Positions 39,414 through 48,303 of a stretch of DNA of 64,000 nucleotides are shown here, in pieces. The first letter of the stretch is position 1, and every line of letters starts with the position of its first letter. A program made the translations under genes and the position numbers. The notes beneath the pieces are model-generated. The model worked only from the letters and a program-made list of their open reading frames with translations. It searched no databases and was not told the origin of the DNA. Origin of the DNA: Desulfurococcaceae archaeon UBA285 (GTDB taxonomy: Archaea; Thermoproteota; Thermoprotei_A; Sulfolobales; Desulfurococcaceae); contig DADP01000025.1 of the NCBI GenBank assembly GCA_002495025.1, forward strand, positions 1 to 64,000. Direction: 5' to 3'.

Positions 39414-40511
39414 TTAAATTGGACAATATGAGGATTTATAGTGGTATGGACAGTGTGAGCAGTTTGGTTTGTTTCCCCAGCAATCAGTATCTGTGCTTAG
39501 TGTGTAGCTACAGTATTTTACTAGTTCACAGTCTATACATGATGGCATGTAGTTAAAGAACAACTTAAAGTAGAGGTCTTTGTTCCGCCTCCATACATCT
39601 ATTATTTTTTCTCTTAATGCATCTCCAATAATGTACTCCTGAATTCTCCTTTTTACTCCATTGTAGATCGTAGTCCACGAGTAGGCCATGTATATACATG
39701 GTGTTATTTTTCCATCACTTCTAATAAACAATGCTTTGTTGAATGCAAATGGACACTGCCTTGAAGTATATGACGAGGTATTTGGAGACCATATTTTAAC
39801 AGGCATATTGATTGCTCTAACAGCTATTTTCTCTAGTTGTTTTCTAAGTATACTCAGACACTCACTGCTCTCGCATTCAATACCTCGAGCTCCACCCTCG
39901 TAGGGGATGTAGAGGCTTAAATATACTTCTTGTATACCTGCTTCTACAGCGTAGTCTAGAATTTTCTCTATACTACCAACATTTAACTTGTTTATAGTGT
40001 ATATGGTTTTCACGAGTGGTTTTCTAGAGCCATTTTTCTCCTTGTATTCAAAGAGTGTTTTTAAACCCTGTGATACTATTGATAGATCTCCTAGTCGACG
40101 GATCTTCTCGTATAATTCAATATCTACTGCATCAATACTCACATATAACTCGTCTACTCCTACCTCGACGATATCACTAGCTATTTCTCTGAGTAGAAAC
40201 CCATTAGTGTTTAATACAGTGTATAAACCGTGTTTCTTTGCGTACTCCAACATGTCTAGAATGAACGGGTTTATTGTTGGCTCGCCCCAACCAGTAAACA
40301 CTATTTTCTTTACACCAGACTCTACAGCGTTATCTACTATTTTCTTGTAGGACTCAAAATCTAGATCTCTATATTCAAAGCCCTGTACAGCATATCGAAA
40401 ACAATGTATACACTGTAGATTACACCTAGTAGATACTTCTAAAACTATTTCTCTTGGTTTAAAAGACTCTGTATAAGTTATAATCCAGTCTCCAATTCTC
40501 AGAGTACTCAA
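39414..40511 (-). CDS. Radical SAM enzyme of the tungsten aldehyde oxidoreductase cofactor
   Basis: 365 residues. Radical SAM motif CNLQCIHC (C-x3-C-x2-C) near residue 29, and FTGWGEPTINP as the GGE-like motif. The C-terminus has a cysteine-rich SPASM-like segment (CIDCELVKYCSY...CSHCPYHYKSSYCPI), which probably binds extra iron-sulfur clusters. It is 53 bases after the aldehyde ferredoxin oxidoreductase gene, and a radical SAM partner is frequently encoded beside these enzymes (the Pyrococcus cmo-type gene). Modification of the tungstopterin or enzyme is therefore the likely role. Confidence 0.82.
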   Translation of the reverse strand: MSTLRIGDWIITYTESFKPREIVLEVSTRCNLQCIHCFRYAVQGFEYRDLDFESYKKIVDNAVESGVKKIVFTGWGEPTINPFILDMLEYAKKHGLYTVLNTNGFLLREIASDIVEVGVDELYVSIDAVDIELYEKIRRLGDLSIVSQGLKTLFEYKEKNGSRKPLVKTIYTINKLNVGSIEKILDYAVEAGIQEVYLSLYIPYEGGARGIECESSECLSILRKQLEKIAVRAINMPVKIWSPNTSSYTSRQCPFAFNKALFIRSDGKITPCIYMAYSWTTIYNGVKRRIQEYIIGDALREKIIDVWRRNKDLYFKLFFNYMPSCIDCELVKYCSYTLSTDTDCWGNKPNCSHCPYHYKSSYCPI

Positions 40512-40564
40512 TGTATAAACCTCTAATACTAGTGTGTAGAATGTAGGAGAAAAGGAAAAAATAT

Positions 40565-42457
40565 TTACCCTGGAAGTAGTCCTTCTTCTTCTAGTCTATC
40601 AGCCAGCCAGTTCAAACCTAGTTCTTCGAGTTTAGCCCGTGTTGGACGGCCCTTGATCCAGCCTCTTGCCTCATAGTATTCTGGTAGCATTTCTTTTAGT
40701 CTTACAACGTGTCCTTTAGCTGGGCCTTCTGGCATTGGTTCTTCGAGTAGCCTCTTTGGCAGGGTATCGTATTCTTCGCCGTCTCCAAATGATAATACAT
40801 TGAATGCTCTCTCAGCATTGTATATTCTCTCTCCAATCTTGTAGAATTCCTCGGGTGTTATATTCCAGCCTGTAACAGCCGATACCTGTTCTGCTAGTAC
40901 GTCGACATAGTATGCAAACGTGACGAATTTACAGACAATCATACTGTCTATTGTTGCAAACGCGTCTTGCATTTCTTTGACTAGTCTACCCTTACCCTTT
41001 GTCTCGAATCTATCTGCTTTAACAGGTATTCCAAGTACCTCGGGCGATATAAGATATGCTCTCAAGTGGCATCCACCACGATTGCTTGTCGCGTATGCTA
41101 GGCCGTGTCCTTGTACACCGCGTGGATCGTATGCTGGTAGCTCCTGTCCTCTTACAACCATTGCTAGTTCTGGAGCACCATACTTGGTTGCCAGTCTCAG
41201 TGCTCCCTCTGCGAGGTCGTCTCCAATACCAGATCTATATGCTGTCCTCCAGACTAGCTCGACTAGTACTTCTCCATTACCCCACTCTGCTTTCAGCCCC
41301 CTCAGCTTCTCGGGTGGAATCTTGCCTTTTTCAACGAGTTCTAGAAATGTACCTATTACATGACCCATTGTAATAGTGTCTAATCCAAGCTCGTTGCACA
41401 AGTAGTTTGCTTTGGATACTGCCGCTAAATCTGATGTACCTGTTTGAGCGCCGAGAGCCCATACTGTCTCGTATTCTGGTCCACCACCCTCTCCTGTAAA
41501 CGGTGGCTTGTTTATTCTTGTATATCTTGCACAGCCTATTGGGCAACCCCAGCATATTTCCTCTCTATACTTCTCCCAATCCATGATTTCTCTAGCTATG
41601 GTTTCACCACTTATCTTCTCTGCCTCGGTGAATACACCTGTTTGGAAGTTGCGTGTTGGGAATATACCGTGTGCATTGATAATGTTTACGAGAACGGCTG
41701 TTCCATATTTTGGTAGGCCCTCGCTTGTAACAGGTGATTTCTTAATTAAATCCATTGATTTAATAACTGTTTCCTTGAATACTTCTTCTTTCGCTATTGG
41801 CGGCTTCATGTGTCCTCTAACAGCTATTGCCTTGAAGTTCTTGCTACCCCATACAGCGCCGTGTCCTCCTCTACCAGCAGCTCTACTCTTATCGTTTATA
41901 ATATTGGCGAATTTAACTAGTCTCTCGCCAGCTGGTCCAATACACGCTACTTTAATGTGTTTAGCGTCATCTCTACCAATTACAGGCGTCATCTCCTCAA
42001 TAATTCCATCCGTGGTGGCATGAGTGTCTTTACCCCATAAGTGCCTAGCATCTCTCAATTCTGCTTTTCCATCGTGTATCCAGAGGTAGACTGGTTTCTC
42101 AGCTTTACCCTCTATTATAACGAGGTCGAAACCGGCTACTTTTAGTTCAGGGCCGAATTTACCACCGCTCTGTGCATCGTGAATTGTATTAGTTAATGGC
42201 GACTTAGTAACCGAACACCACCTACCACTAGCTGGAATACCAGCAACGCCCGTGATGGGGCCTGTAGCCACTATTGCCTTGTTTTCGGGGCTTAACGGGT
42301 CTACTCTTGGATTAACTTCTTTCAACATATAGTATACTCCTAGTCCACGCCCACCAAGCCACATCCGTAGAATGTTTTCTGGTGGAAGGGGTTCAATATA
42401 TACTTTTTCTTTCCAAAGATCTACGCGTAGGACTCTACCCATATATCCTCCAGGCAT
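40565..42457 (-). CDS. aor: Tungsten-dependent aldehyde ferredoxin oxidoreductase
   Basis: 630 residues. The N-terminal domain (GRVLRVDL, MWLGGRGLGVYYML) and the pterin-binding SGRWCSVTKSPLTNTIHD are typical. The [4Fe-4S] ligands are in CWGCPIGC (C-x2-C-x3-C) and the fourth in SMIVCKF. The enzyme oxidises aldehydes to acids and reduces ferredoxin, using a bis-tungstopterin cofactor. The radical SAM gene follows it and a MoaD-like gene diverges from it, forming a tungsten cofactor module. Substrate range (AOR, FOR or GAPOR-like) not determined. Confidence 0.93.
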   Translation of the reverse strand: MPGGYMGRVLRVDLWKEKVYIEPLPPENILRMWLGGRGLGVYYMLKEVNPRVDPLSPENKAIVATGPITGVAGIPASGRWCSVTKSPLTNTIHDAQSGGKFGPELKVAGFDLVIIEGKAEKPVYLWIHDGKAELRDARHLWGKDTHATTDGIIEEMTPVIGRDDAKHIKVACIGPAGERLVKFANIINDKSRAAGRGGHGAVWGSKNFKAIAVRGHMKPPIAKEEVFKETVIKSMDLIKKSPVTSEGLPKYGTAVLVNIINAHGIFPTRNFQTGVFTEAEKISGETIAREIMDWEKYREEICWGCPIGCARYTRINKPPFTGEGGGPEYETVWALGAQTGTSDLAAVSKANYLCNELGLDTITMGHVIGTFLELVEKGKIPPEKLRGLKAEWGNGEVLVELVWRTAYRSGIGDDLAEGALRLATKYGAPELAMVVRGQELPAYDPRGVQGHGLAYATSNRGGCHLRAYLISPEVLGIPVKADRFETKGKGRLVKEMQDAFATIDSMIVCKFVTFAYYVDVLAEQVSAVTGWNITPEEFYKIGERIYNAERAFNVLSFGDGEEYDTLPKRLLEEPMPEGPAKGHVVRLKEMLPEYYEARGWIKGRPTRAKLEELGLNWLADRLEEEGLLPG

Positions 42458-42496
42458 TGGTTAAGACACCTTTCCGGGATAAATATGTCTTTAAAG

Positions 42497-42506
42497 TTTA
42501 TAAATA
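42497..42506 (-). promoter_or_regulatory. Probable TATA box of the aor operon
   Basis: On the minus strand TATTTATAAA lies about 40 bases before the aor ATG at 42457. It would give a transcript start near 42477 and a short leader with AGGTG nine bases before the ATG. Confidence 0.5.
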
Positions 42507-42581
42507 TTGCTACAATTGTGGGATAAATAGGTATAATGATTAAAATAAACAATACAAATATATACATTGGGTTAGAGAGAT

Positions 42582-42818
42582 ATGAAATACGTCAAAGTAA
42601 GATTTGTTTCAACATTTGCCGAGAAAATGGGGAAAGAGAGGATTTACGAGTTAAATGATGATGCTACAATAGAAGACCTTGTAGAGATAATATCACGTGA
42701 ACTCGAAGAAGTAAAAACAAAGGGTATAGTATACGTTAACTATAGGTTTCCACGGGAAAAACAAGTATTGAATAATGGAGATGAAGTACTCGTAATGCCC
42801 TTATATGCAGGTGGCTGA
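42582..42818 (+). CDS. MoaD/ThiS-like ubiquitin-fold sulfur carrier
   Basis: 78 residues with a beta-grasp pattern and the C-terminal Gly-Gly (MPLYAGG) needed for adenylylation and thiocarboxylation. The gene is divergent from aor, which favours a role as sulfur donor in molybdopterin/tungstopterin synthesis. It could also be a SAMP-type protein conjugated to lysines or a tRNA thiolation carrier. MoaE and MoeB/E1 genes are not in the window. Confidence 0.85.
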   Translation: MKYVKVRFVSTFAEKMGKERIYELNDDATIEDLVEIISRELEEVKTKGIVYVNYRFPREKQVLNNGDEVLVMPLYAGG

Positions 42819-42856
42819 CATTCCTTTAAGAGTAGTTGAGAAAAATAGTGGGAGTA

Positions 42857-44314
42857 TTAGCCTTTCACTACTCCTATTGGTATGAGTCTCACGACTGGTT
42901 TAGCTATTTTGACTTTCTCGGCTACTAGTACTACGCGGTCTACGTCTTTATATGCTTCGGGTGCCTCCTCGCTTATAACTCTCCTAGTTGCAGCTCTTAA
43001 TACTACTCCCTTACTACTCAATTCCTCTATTACTTTTTCTGGTGGTTGTGTTCTAATAGCATCTCCTCTACTCAGCCATCTACCAGCACCGTGTGGTGCA
43101 CTATACCATGTTCTAGCACCATGTGGTGTTCCAACTAGTATATAGCTCGCTGTACCCATACTACCAGGTATTAATACTGGTTGCCCTATACTCGAATAAT
43201 CACTTGGTATTTCAGGGTGTCCTGGTGGGAAGGCTCTTGTAGCTCCTTTACGGTGTACTACTACTTTGTATTTCTCGCCGTTTACAATGTGTTCTTCTAT
43301 TTTAGCTATGTTGTGTGCTACATCGTAGATTAACTCCATTCCAAGTGCTTCAGGGTCTTGTCTAAATACTTTTCTAAAGCTCTCTCTAACCCAGTGTGTA
43401 ATTATTTGTCTATTAGTCCAGGCGAAGTTTGCTGCCGCCGCCATTGCAGCAAAGTAGTCTTGTGCTTCGGGGCTCTTAAATGGAAGTGCTGCTAGCTCTC
43501 TATCTGGTACATTTATACCATATTTCCTCATTGCTCTCTCCATGATTTGCAAGTAGTCGCTTGCTACTTGGTGTCCTAGTCCACGGCTACCAGTGTGAAT
43601 CATTACTGTTATCTGTCCAACATGTGTTATACCCATCACTCTCGCTATTTCAGGGTCATATATTCTATCTACTACTTGTATTTCTAAGAAGTGGTTTCCA
43701 GCACCCAGTGTACCCAGCTGCTCGTGGCCTCTCTGCTTTGCAACCTTGCTTACTTTATCTGCTCTAGCACCTTTCATTGATCCACGCTCTTCTGTGTGCT
43801 CGGCGTCTCTCTCCCATCCAAAACCGTGTTCAATAGCCCATTTAACACCGTATTCTAATACCTCGTCTAGGTCTTTGAATGAGAGTTTTAATTGACCAGT
43901 TGAGCCAACACCACTTGGTACATTTCTAAACAATGTATCTACTAGTTCTTTTAGTTTTGGTTTAACATCTTCTACTGATAGATTAGTTCTCAGTACTCTA
44001 ACACCACAGTTTATATCGTAGCCAACACCACCAGGACTTATAACGCCTTCCTCGACGTCAAATCCTGCAACTCCACCTATTGGGAAACCGTATCCCTGGT
44101 GTCCATCTGGCATGACGTAAGAGTATAGTTTAATACCTGGTAGACAGGCGACATTAGCCGCCTGGTCGAGTGTTAAATCACTCTCCATTTTCTCTAGTAG
44201 GTATTCATCAGCAAAGATAATTGCATCGGTATTCATACATGGTTTTGCTCCTTTGGGAATACGCCACTCGTATTCACTAATTCTCTCTAGTTTCAATCTA
44301 GCCAAGAGAGTCAC
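42857..44314 (-). CDS. rtcB: RNA-splicing ligase RtcB
   Basis: 485 residues, with no intein. Metal and guanylate motifs are present: MPDGHQGYGFPIGGV, GGVGYDINCGVR (Cys and Asp ligands), LGAGNHFLEIQVV and the C-terminal SAPHGAGRWLSR with the GMP-binding His. RtcB joins 2',3'-cyclic phosphate or 3'-phosphate to 5'-OH RNA ends using GTP and Mn2+, and ligates tRNA exons. It is near hisS and a tRNA-splicing endonuclease-like gene, which supports tRNA splicing. Confidence 0.97.
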   Translation of the reverse strand: MTLLARLKLERISEYEWRIPKGAKPCMNTDAIIFADEYLLEKMESDLTLDQAANVACLPGIKLYSYVMPDGHQGYGFPIGGVAGFDVEEGVISPGGVGYDINCGVRVLRTNLSVEDVKPKLKELVDTLFRNVPSGVGSTGQLKLSFKDLDEVLEYGVKWAIEHGFGWERDAEHTEERGSMKGARADKVSKVAKQRGHEQLGTLGAGNHFLEIQVVDRIYDPEIARVMGITHVGQITVMIHTGSRGLGHQVASDYLQIMERAMRKYGINVPDRELAALPFKSPEAQDYFAAMAAAANFAWTNRQIITHWVRESFRKVFRQDPEALGMELIYDVAHNIAKIEEHIVNGEKYKVVVHRKGATRAFPPGHPEIPSDYSSIGQPVLIPGSMGTASYILVGTPHGARTWYSAPHGAGRWLSRGDAIRTQPPEKVIEELSSKGVVLRAATRRVISEEAPEAYKDVDRVVLVAEKVKIAKPVVRLIPIGVVKG

Positions 44315-44371
44315 CCGTAAAAGACTCTATATTAGAGAATACTTATTGTGCTTTATAAGATTATAAATGAT

Positions 44372-45652
44372 TTATTGAGAAAACCTGTTGACTAATTCAT
44401 CAATAGATATTTTTACTTGTTCACCAGTCTTCATGTCTTTTAATGCTACTACTCCCTCACTATACTCTCTCTCACCAATTATTACCGTGTAGTCAACTCC
44501 TATTTTACCAGCATATTCTAGTGATTTAGAGAGAGATTTCGTCTTTAAGACAAAACCGTTTACTCTACGATTTGTTTTTACTATTCTATCTAGTATTTTA
44601 TAGCCAATAACTAGTGGTGTATTGCCAATTACCAATATTGCTATTTTCCGATATGCTCTCGGCAGCTCCCTCCCGCTTAGTGCTAGTGCTATTCTATCTA
44701 TTCCAAGTGCGAGGCCGGTTGAATACTCAAAGGGGCCGTTGTAAACCATTGTTAAACCATCATATCTACCACCACCACCAATACTTGGAGCTCCCGGTGC
44801 GTTTTCTAATTTGTATTCAAAGATCAATCCAGTATAGTATGCCAGTCCTCTAACGAGTTTAGGCTGGTATTTAGCGTTGAAGCCTAGTTCTCGTAGAATA
44901 GTAATAAAATCTCTTAGTCTCGATTGTTCTTGTATAACTCTCTCGTATCTCTCTCCTAGAAAGTCTTTGTACTCGTTTACAAGGAATTCTACTTTGTCGA
45001 GGTCCTCGGTTGAAACCAGTCTCTCTATTATTTCTGTTTTATCTCCAACTAGGTTTTTCAACTCTGAGAGTGCTTCGTTAATTCTATCTTTATCTATTAA
45101 GTGGAGGATGTGGTCTTGTACTTCTTCACTCAAGCCCATTGCACTCATAAAAGCCCTGTATATTGCTACATTACCCACTTCATAGTAGTGTTTTACACCT
45201 ATTTCTTCGAGGAAGCTACTAGCTGTAATAGCAGCGGCTAGATCACCGTTTACATCTGGGTCTCCAATAACTTCTAGTCCACCCTGCCAGAACTCTCTAT
45301 ACCTAGCATATTGTGGCTCCTCGTATCTAAAACACTGTGCTACGTAGTAGAGTCTAATGGGTTTTGGCCTAGCTCTTAACTGTCTAAGATAAGCTCTAAT
45401 AACACTCGCCGTTACCTCGGGCCTCAATGCTACTCTACGTCCTGCTTTATCCTCGAATACATACATTGACTTCTTTATTTCCTCGCCACTCTTGGCTTCA
45501 AAGAGCGAGAAGTATTCTAGTGTAGGAGTTATAATCGGCTCGAATCCATGTCTTCTAGCGGTTGACTTGAATTCTTCAAATAAATACTCGTATAATTCAG
45601 CGTCTTCGCCAATAATGTCCCTCATACCACGTGGTGGATTATACTCGCTCAT
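44372..45652 (-). CDS. hisS: Histidyl-tRNA synthetase
   Basis: 426 residues from ATG at 45652 (MSEYNPPRGMRDI). Class II motif 2 is seen in CFRYEEPQYARYREFWQGG, motif 3 in LGIDRIALAL, and the HisRS-specific LVRGLAYYTG and GGGGRYDGL. The frame continues upstream to 45673, but the family N-terminus fits 45652. It overlaps the upstream EndA-like gene by 14 bases. Aminoacylates tRNA-His. Confidence 0.96.
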   Translation of the reverse strand: MSEYNPPRGMRDIIGEDAELYEYLFEEFKSTARRHGFEPIITPTLEYFSLFEAKSGEEIKKSMYVFEDKAGRRVALRPEVTASVIRAYLRQLRARPKPIRLYYVAQCFRYEEPQYARYREFWQGGLEVIGDPDVNGDLAAAITASSFLEEIGVKHYYEVGNVAIYRAFMSAMGLSEEVQDHILHLIDKDRINEALSELKNLVGDKTEIIERLVSTEDLDKVEFLVNEYKDFLGERYERVIQEQSRLRDFITILRELGFNAKYQPKLVRGLAYYTGLIFEYKLENAPGAPSIGGGGRYDGLTMVYNGPFEYSTGLALGIDRIALALSGRELPRAYRKIAILVIGNTPLVIGYKILDRIVKTNRRVNGFVLKTKSLSKSLEYAGKIGVDYTVIIGEREYSEGVVALKDMKTGEQVKISIDELVNRFSQ

Positions 45653-46193
45653 TTTTCTCAACCCATAAATCAACTAGATTAGACTCGTAATATGTTAACT
45701 CTCCCTGTAAACTCACGATTGCAAGAGTCGCCTTTAGATTATTCCTTCTAGCTTCATCGATTAATTCTACGAGACGGTTTACACTGACTGAATACTTCTC
45801 TTCGAGAATATATACTAGTCTTAAATCACCTGATTTGTCTTTAACGAGGAATTTCATAGGGCCTAATACTCTAACTCTCCTACCCCTTTCTCTAAGGTCT
45901 TTAAATACTGATAGCATAGGCCAGAAGCTAGTATCAAAACACTTATTGTATTGTGAAACAAGTTCTTGTAGTGTACTTATATCTTTATCTCCATTCTTTA
46001 CAACTACTCTACTATTCGATAATAGATATGCTAGTTCAACAAGGTTTAATACAAAAACCCCTTCTCTATAAACACCAAACCATTTTTCATGTAGTTCATC
46101 TGTTAACGAATTCCTCTTTGTGAAGCCAACACAGTTGTTTTCATCGAAAAAGACGGTTAATTGATCATTTCGAGTAGTCATTAAAATAATCAC
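45639..46193 (-). CDS. tRNA-splicing endonuclease-like (EndA) structural subunit
   Basis: 184 residues (or 180 from ATG 46181, nine bases after GGTG). The C-terminal half follows the EndA fold: SVFKDLRERGRRVRVLGPMKFLV, then EEKYSVSVNRLVELIDEARR and ATLAIVSLQGELTYYE. The catalytic Tyr of the RGY..K.G.DF region and the usual His are absent; only a Lys (LKATLAIV) remains. Crenarchaeal splicing endonucleases are heterotetramers with a degenerate structural subunit, which this most resembles. The catalytic subunit is not in the window. Confidence 0.62.
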   Translation of the reverse strand: MIILMTTRNDQLTVFFDENNCVGFTKRNSLTDELHEKWFGVYREGVFVLNLVELAYLLSNSRVVVKNGDKDISTLQELVSQYNKCFDTSFWPMLSVFKDLRERGRRVRVLGPMKFLVKDKSGDLRLVYILEEKYSVSVNRLVELIDEARRNNLKATLAIVSLQGELTYYESNLVDLWVEKNERV

Positions 46194-46483
46194 CTATTCA
46201 CTGGAAACCCTCTCTCTAAGAGTCTAACCATAATGTACTCGCGTGGTAGAACATTTAATAGTTCTTCAAATACACGTTCTTCTCCAATAATGTCTACTAG
46301 TAGAAAACCACTTGTTTTCAATATTGATACAATTGAATCTCTACAATTATAAACTACGAGATCTCCTCTTTCAACACTACCTCTATACAGCTCTATACAA
46401 CTACTTGTTAAAACACGCCTAATTCCTTCTTCAACGCCTGGATCTCTTGTTGACAAGTCGAGTGCTATGTGTTTTATAAGCAT
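46190..46483 (-). CDS. Uncharacterised 97-residue protein
   Basis: A short alpha/beta protein (MLIKHIALDLSTRDPG) of unknown family. Its stop overlaps the start of the EndA-like gene by four bases, so it is probably translated in the same operon (orf94-orf97-endA-hisS). It has two cysteines and no membrane segment. The conserved gene order suggests tRNA-related work, but I can see no motif for it. Confidence 0.55.
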   Translation of the reverse strand: MLIKHIALDLSTRDPGVEEGIRRVLTSSCIELYRGSVERGDLVVYNCRDSIVSILKTSGFLLVDIIGEERVFEELLNVLPREYIMVRLLERGFPVNR

Positions 46484-46491
46484 AAAGCTGT

Positions 46492-46776
46492 CTACCCAAA
46501 TACTTCTTCAATATAATCGTCGAGTTTAGAGGGTTTTACAATTTCTACTTTAAACCCCATTTCGCGTAGTTGGTCGTGTATTTCTGGGTCTACTTCTACT
46601 GTGGCGATTATCCATGGATCGTATTCTTCTAGTATATCCTCTAGTAACTCTATACTTCTAGGTTTCTTTAATCTAGCAGTAATCTTCTTTGAGTCCATGT
46701 CGTATACTACTAGTTCTTCTGCTTCGTTAAAACCAACTATTTCATTGTTTTTACAAGTGAAAACAATAGATGCCAT
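46492..46776 (-). CDS. Small protein faintly like NifX/NifB-type cofactor-binding domains
   Basis: 94 residues (MASIVFTCKNNEIVGFNEAEELVVYDMDS). The N-terminal strand-loop-strand pattern and the later DPWIIATVEVDPEIHDQLREMGFKVEI resemble the dinitrogenase iron-molybdenum cofactor family, but the usual conserved residues are weak. It opens the four-gene operon ending in hisS. Assignment is tentative. Confidence 0.5.
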   Translation of the reverse strand: MASIVFTCKNNEIVGFNEAEELVVYDMDSKKITARLKKPRSIELLEDILEEYDPWIIATVEVDPEIHDQLREMGFKVEIVKPSKLDDYIEEVFG

Positions 46777-46830
46777 TACTATTCAACTCGACGATTTAAT
46801 TCGTTGTGAATAATACTGGTATACATACTT

Positions 46831-46840
46831 ATAAAATATA
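46831..46840 (+). promoter_or_regulatory. Probable TATA box upstream of AGOG
   Basis: tataaaatat lies in the divergent gap (46777-46926). A transcript start about 25 bases downstream, near 46860, would begin well before the first standard start codon (GTG 46927), which fits a longer N-terminus or a 65-base leader. Confidence 0.45.
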
Positions 46841-46926
46841 AATGGTGGTTTGAAATTACAAGTCGGCTAGTTGTCGACTATGAAAGAGTAAAACTAGTTG
46901 CAAGTGAATTAAAGAAAATAGAATAT

Positions 46927-47727
46927 GTGTTTCTTCAATTGTTAACTAGAGATCCACAGTATACAGCTGTTAAAAACCTACTTGGAGCTCTAGGTAGTAG
47001 TTGGACGGCTCTACTAGTTGTTTCAAACGCGTTAATAAGCTATCAGCTATCTATACCGGGCGAGGAGTATTGGACAGTGTTTTCAAGGTATTTTAGCAAG
47101 CCAAGTATTGAACCACTACCCACTAGATTTGAAAAATTCCTCGTTGAAACACACTGCACTAGAAACCTAGATCAGAAAATTAAGAGAATACGAGTTTTCA
47201 CCTCTTCTAAACTAGCTGAGAAACTAGTTGCTAATCCACTACAATACTGTAGTAGAGTAAAAGACCTAGTAGACGAATTATCACGTACACTGGGAGTAGA
47301 CCGGGATAGTAAAACCATTGTATTTGCTGCAAAAATGTATGGATACTACTGTATAGCTAGTGGTTTAACACCTGATTTCACAGGTATATCTATACCAGTA
47401 GACTATAGAAACGCACTGCTCGCTCTAACAAGCTGTATAGTAAGTAATTGCAATAATGTAGATTTACACAAGTGTGCTAAAGAATTAACAAGTAGTAGCT
47501 ACAGCAGAGTAGTTAGAAACGCTTGGAATAATGTTTGCACAATTACACAAATACCATGTCTACTACTAGACGTATTTACATGGTTGTTTACAGGGATTGC
47601 AGTAGAGAACTCTTTCAACCCGGAAAAAACCGTTGAAACACTATTAACCAAACACGGTGTAAGTATACCGTTGGAAACAGCTAGAATACTATTAGAGTGT
47701 GCTGGGAGATATGTGCAACACCATTAA
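46927..47727 (+). CDS. Archaeal 8-oxoguanine DNA glycosylase/lyase (AGOG)
   Basis: 266 residues. It carries the AGOG landmarks: RDPQYTAVKNLL, NALISYQL..GEEYWTVFSRYF, the catalytic Lys in KTIVFAAKMYGY, IPIPVDYR-like SIPVDYRNALLAL, and IPCLLLDVFTWL with the catalytic Asp. It removes 8-oxoguanine from DNA and cleaves the backbone by beta-elimination. Against Pyrobaculum AGOG the GTG start (VFLQLLTRDPQY) leaves the first helix short. The frame continues upstream to a stop near 46852 with coding-like residues (DYERVKLVASELKKIEY) but no ATG, GTG or TTG. Confidence 0.83.
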   Translation: MFLQLLTRDPQYTAVKNLLGALGSSWTALLVVSNALISYQLSIPGEEYWTVFSRYFSKPSIEPLPTRFEKFLVETHCTRNLDQKIKRIRVFTSSKLAEKLVANPLQYCSRVKDLVDELSRTLGVDRDSKTIVFAAKMYGYYCIASGLTPDFTGISIPVDYRNALLALTSCIVSNCNNVDLHKCAKELTSSSYSRVVRNAWNNVCTITQIPCLLLDVFTWLFTGIAVENSFNPEKTVETLLTKHGVSIPLETARILLECAGRYVQHH

Positions 47728-48301
47728 ATCAGAAATAATTGTTTTAATTGCCAAAGCACTCTACGATAAATCAATAGAGCATGGAATACACCACGTTGAA
47801 AGAGTATACAAGTGGGCATTGAGAATAAGAGAAAACGAAAAACTCGACGTAAATCCACTACTTTTAAAACTAGCTGTCTACCTCCACGATATTGGAAGAG
47901 AAATAGGCGATCCACACGCATACTACTCTGCTTTAATCACCGAGGAGTTACTAAGAGAAGCAGAGTGTAGTGAAATAGAAGTAAAACAAGTCGTCGAGGC
48001 AGTAAAAGCACATAGTTTTAGCTATTCTAAAAACAACAATGTAAATCCAGATGTATTGGGTAGAATACTCAGTGATGCAGATAAACTAGATGCACTTGGA
48101 TTAATTGGTTTTCTACGTGTATTCCTATACAGTGAAAAACACGGTAGGAGCTTAGAGGATTCTCTCAACCACTTCTACGAGAAGATATTAAATCTACGCA
48201 AGCTTATACACTACAACTACTCTAGAAAAATAGCAGAGAAATACACTGAGAGAACTCGTTTCCTAATTGAACTACTAGAAAGAGAGTTGAATGGAGAATA
48301 A
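47711..48301 (+). CDS. HD-domain phosphohydrolase
   Basis: 196 residues from ATG at 47711 after GGGAG. The metal ligands are HGIHHVERVYKWA, the HD pair in VYLHDIGRE, and the last Asp in LSDADKLDALG, the pattern of HD hydrolases of the YedJ/YfbR-like group. It likely acts on nucleotides or nucleotide-derived signals. It overlaps AGOG by 17 bases, so they are coupled. Confidence 0.85.
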   Translation: MCNTIKSEIIVLIAKALYDKSIEHGIHHVERVYKWALRIRENEKLDVNPLLLKLAVYLHDIGREIGDPHAYYSALITEELLREAECSEIEVKQVVEAVKAHSFSYSKNNNVNPDVLGRILSDADKLDALGLIGFLRVFLYSEKHGRSLEDSLNHFYEKILNLRKLIHYNYSRKIAEKYTERTRFLIELLERELNGE

Positions 48302-48303
48302 TT

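Noticed and set aside
41508..42023. 171-codon plus-strand frame inside aor
   Set aside because: Antisense shadow; composition is unlike nearby genes and aor is intact.
42857..44314. Possible intein in RtcB
   Set aside because: RtcB is often intein-bearing in archaea, but the motifs here are contiguous and the length is normal. The same check on PolB also found none.
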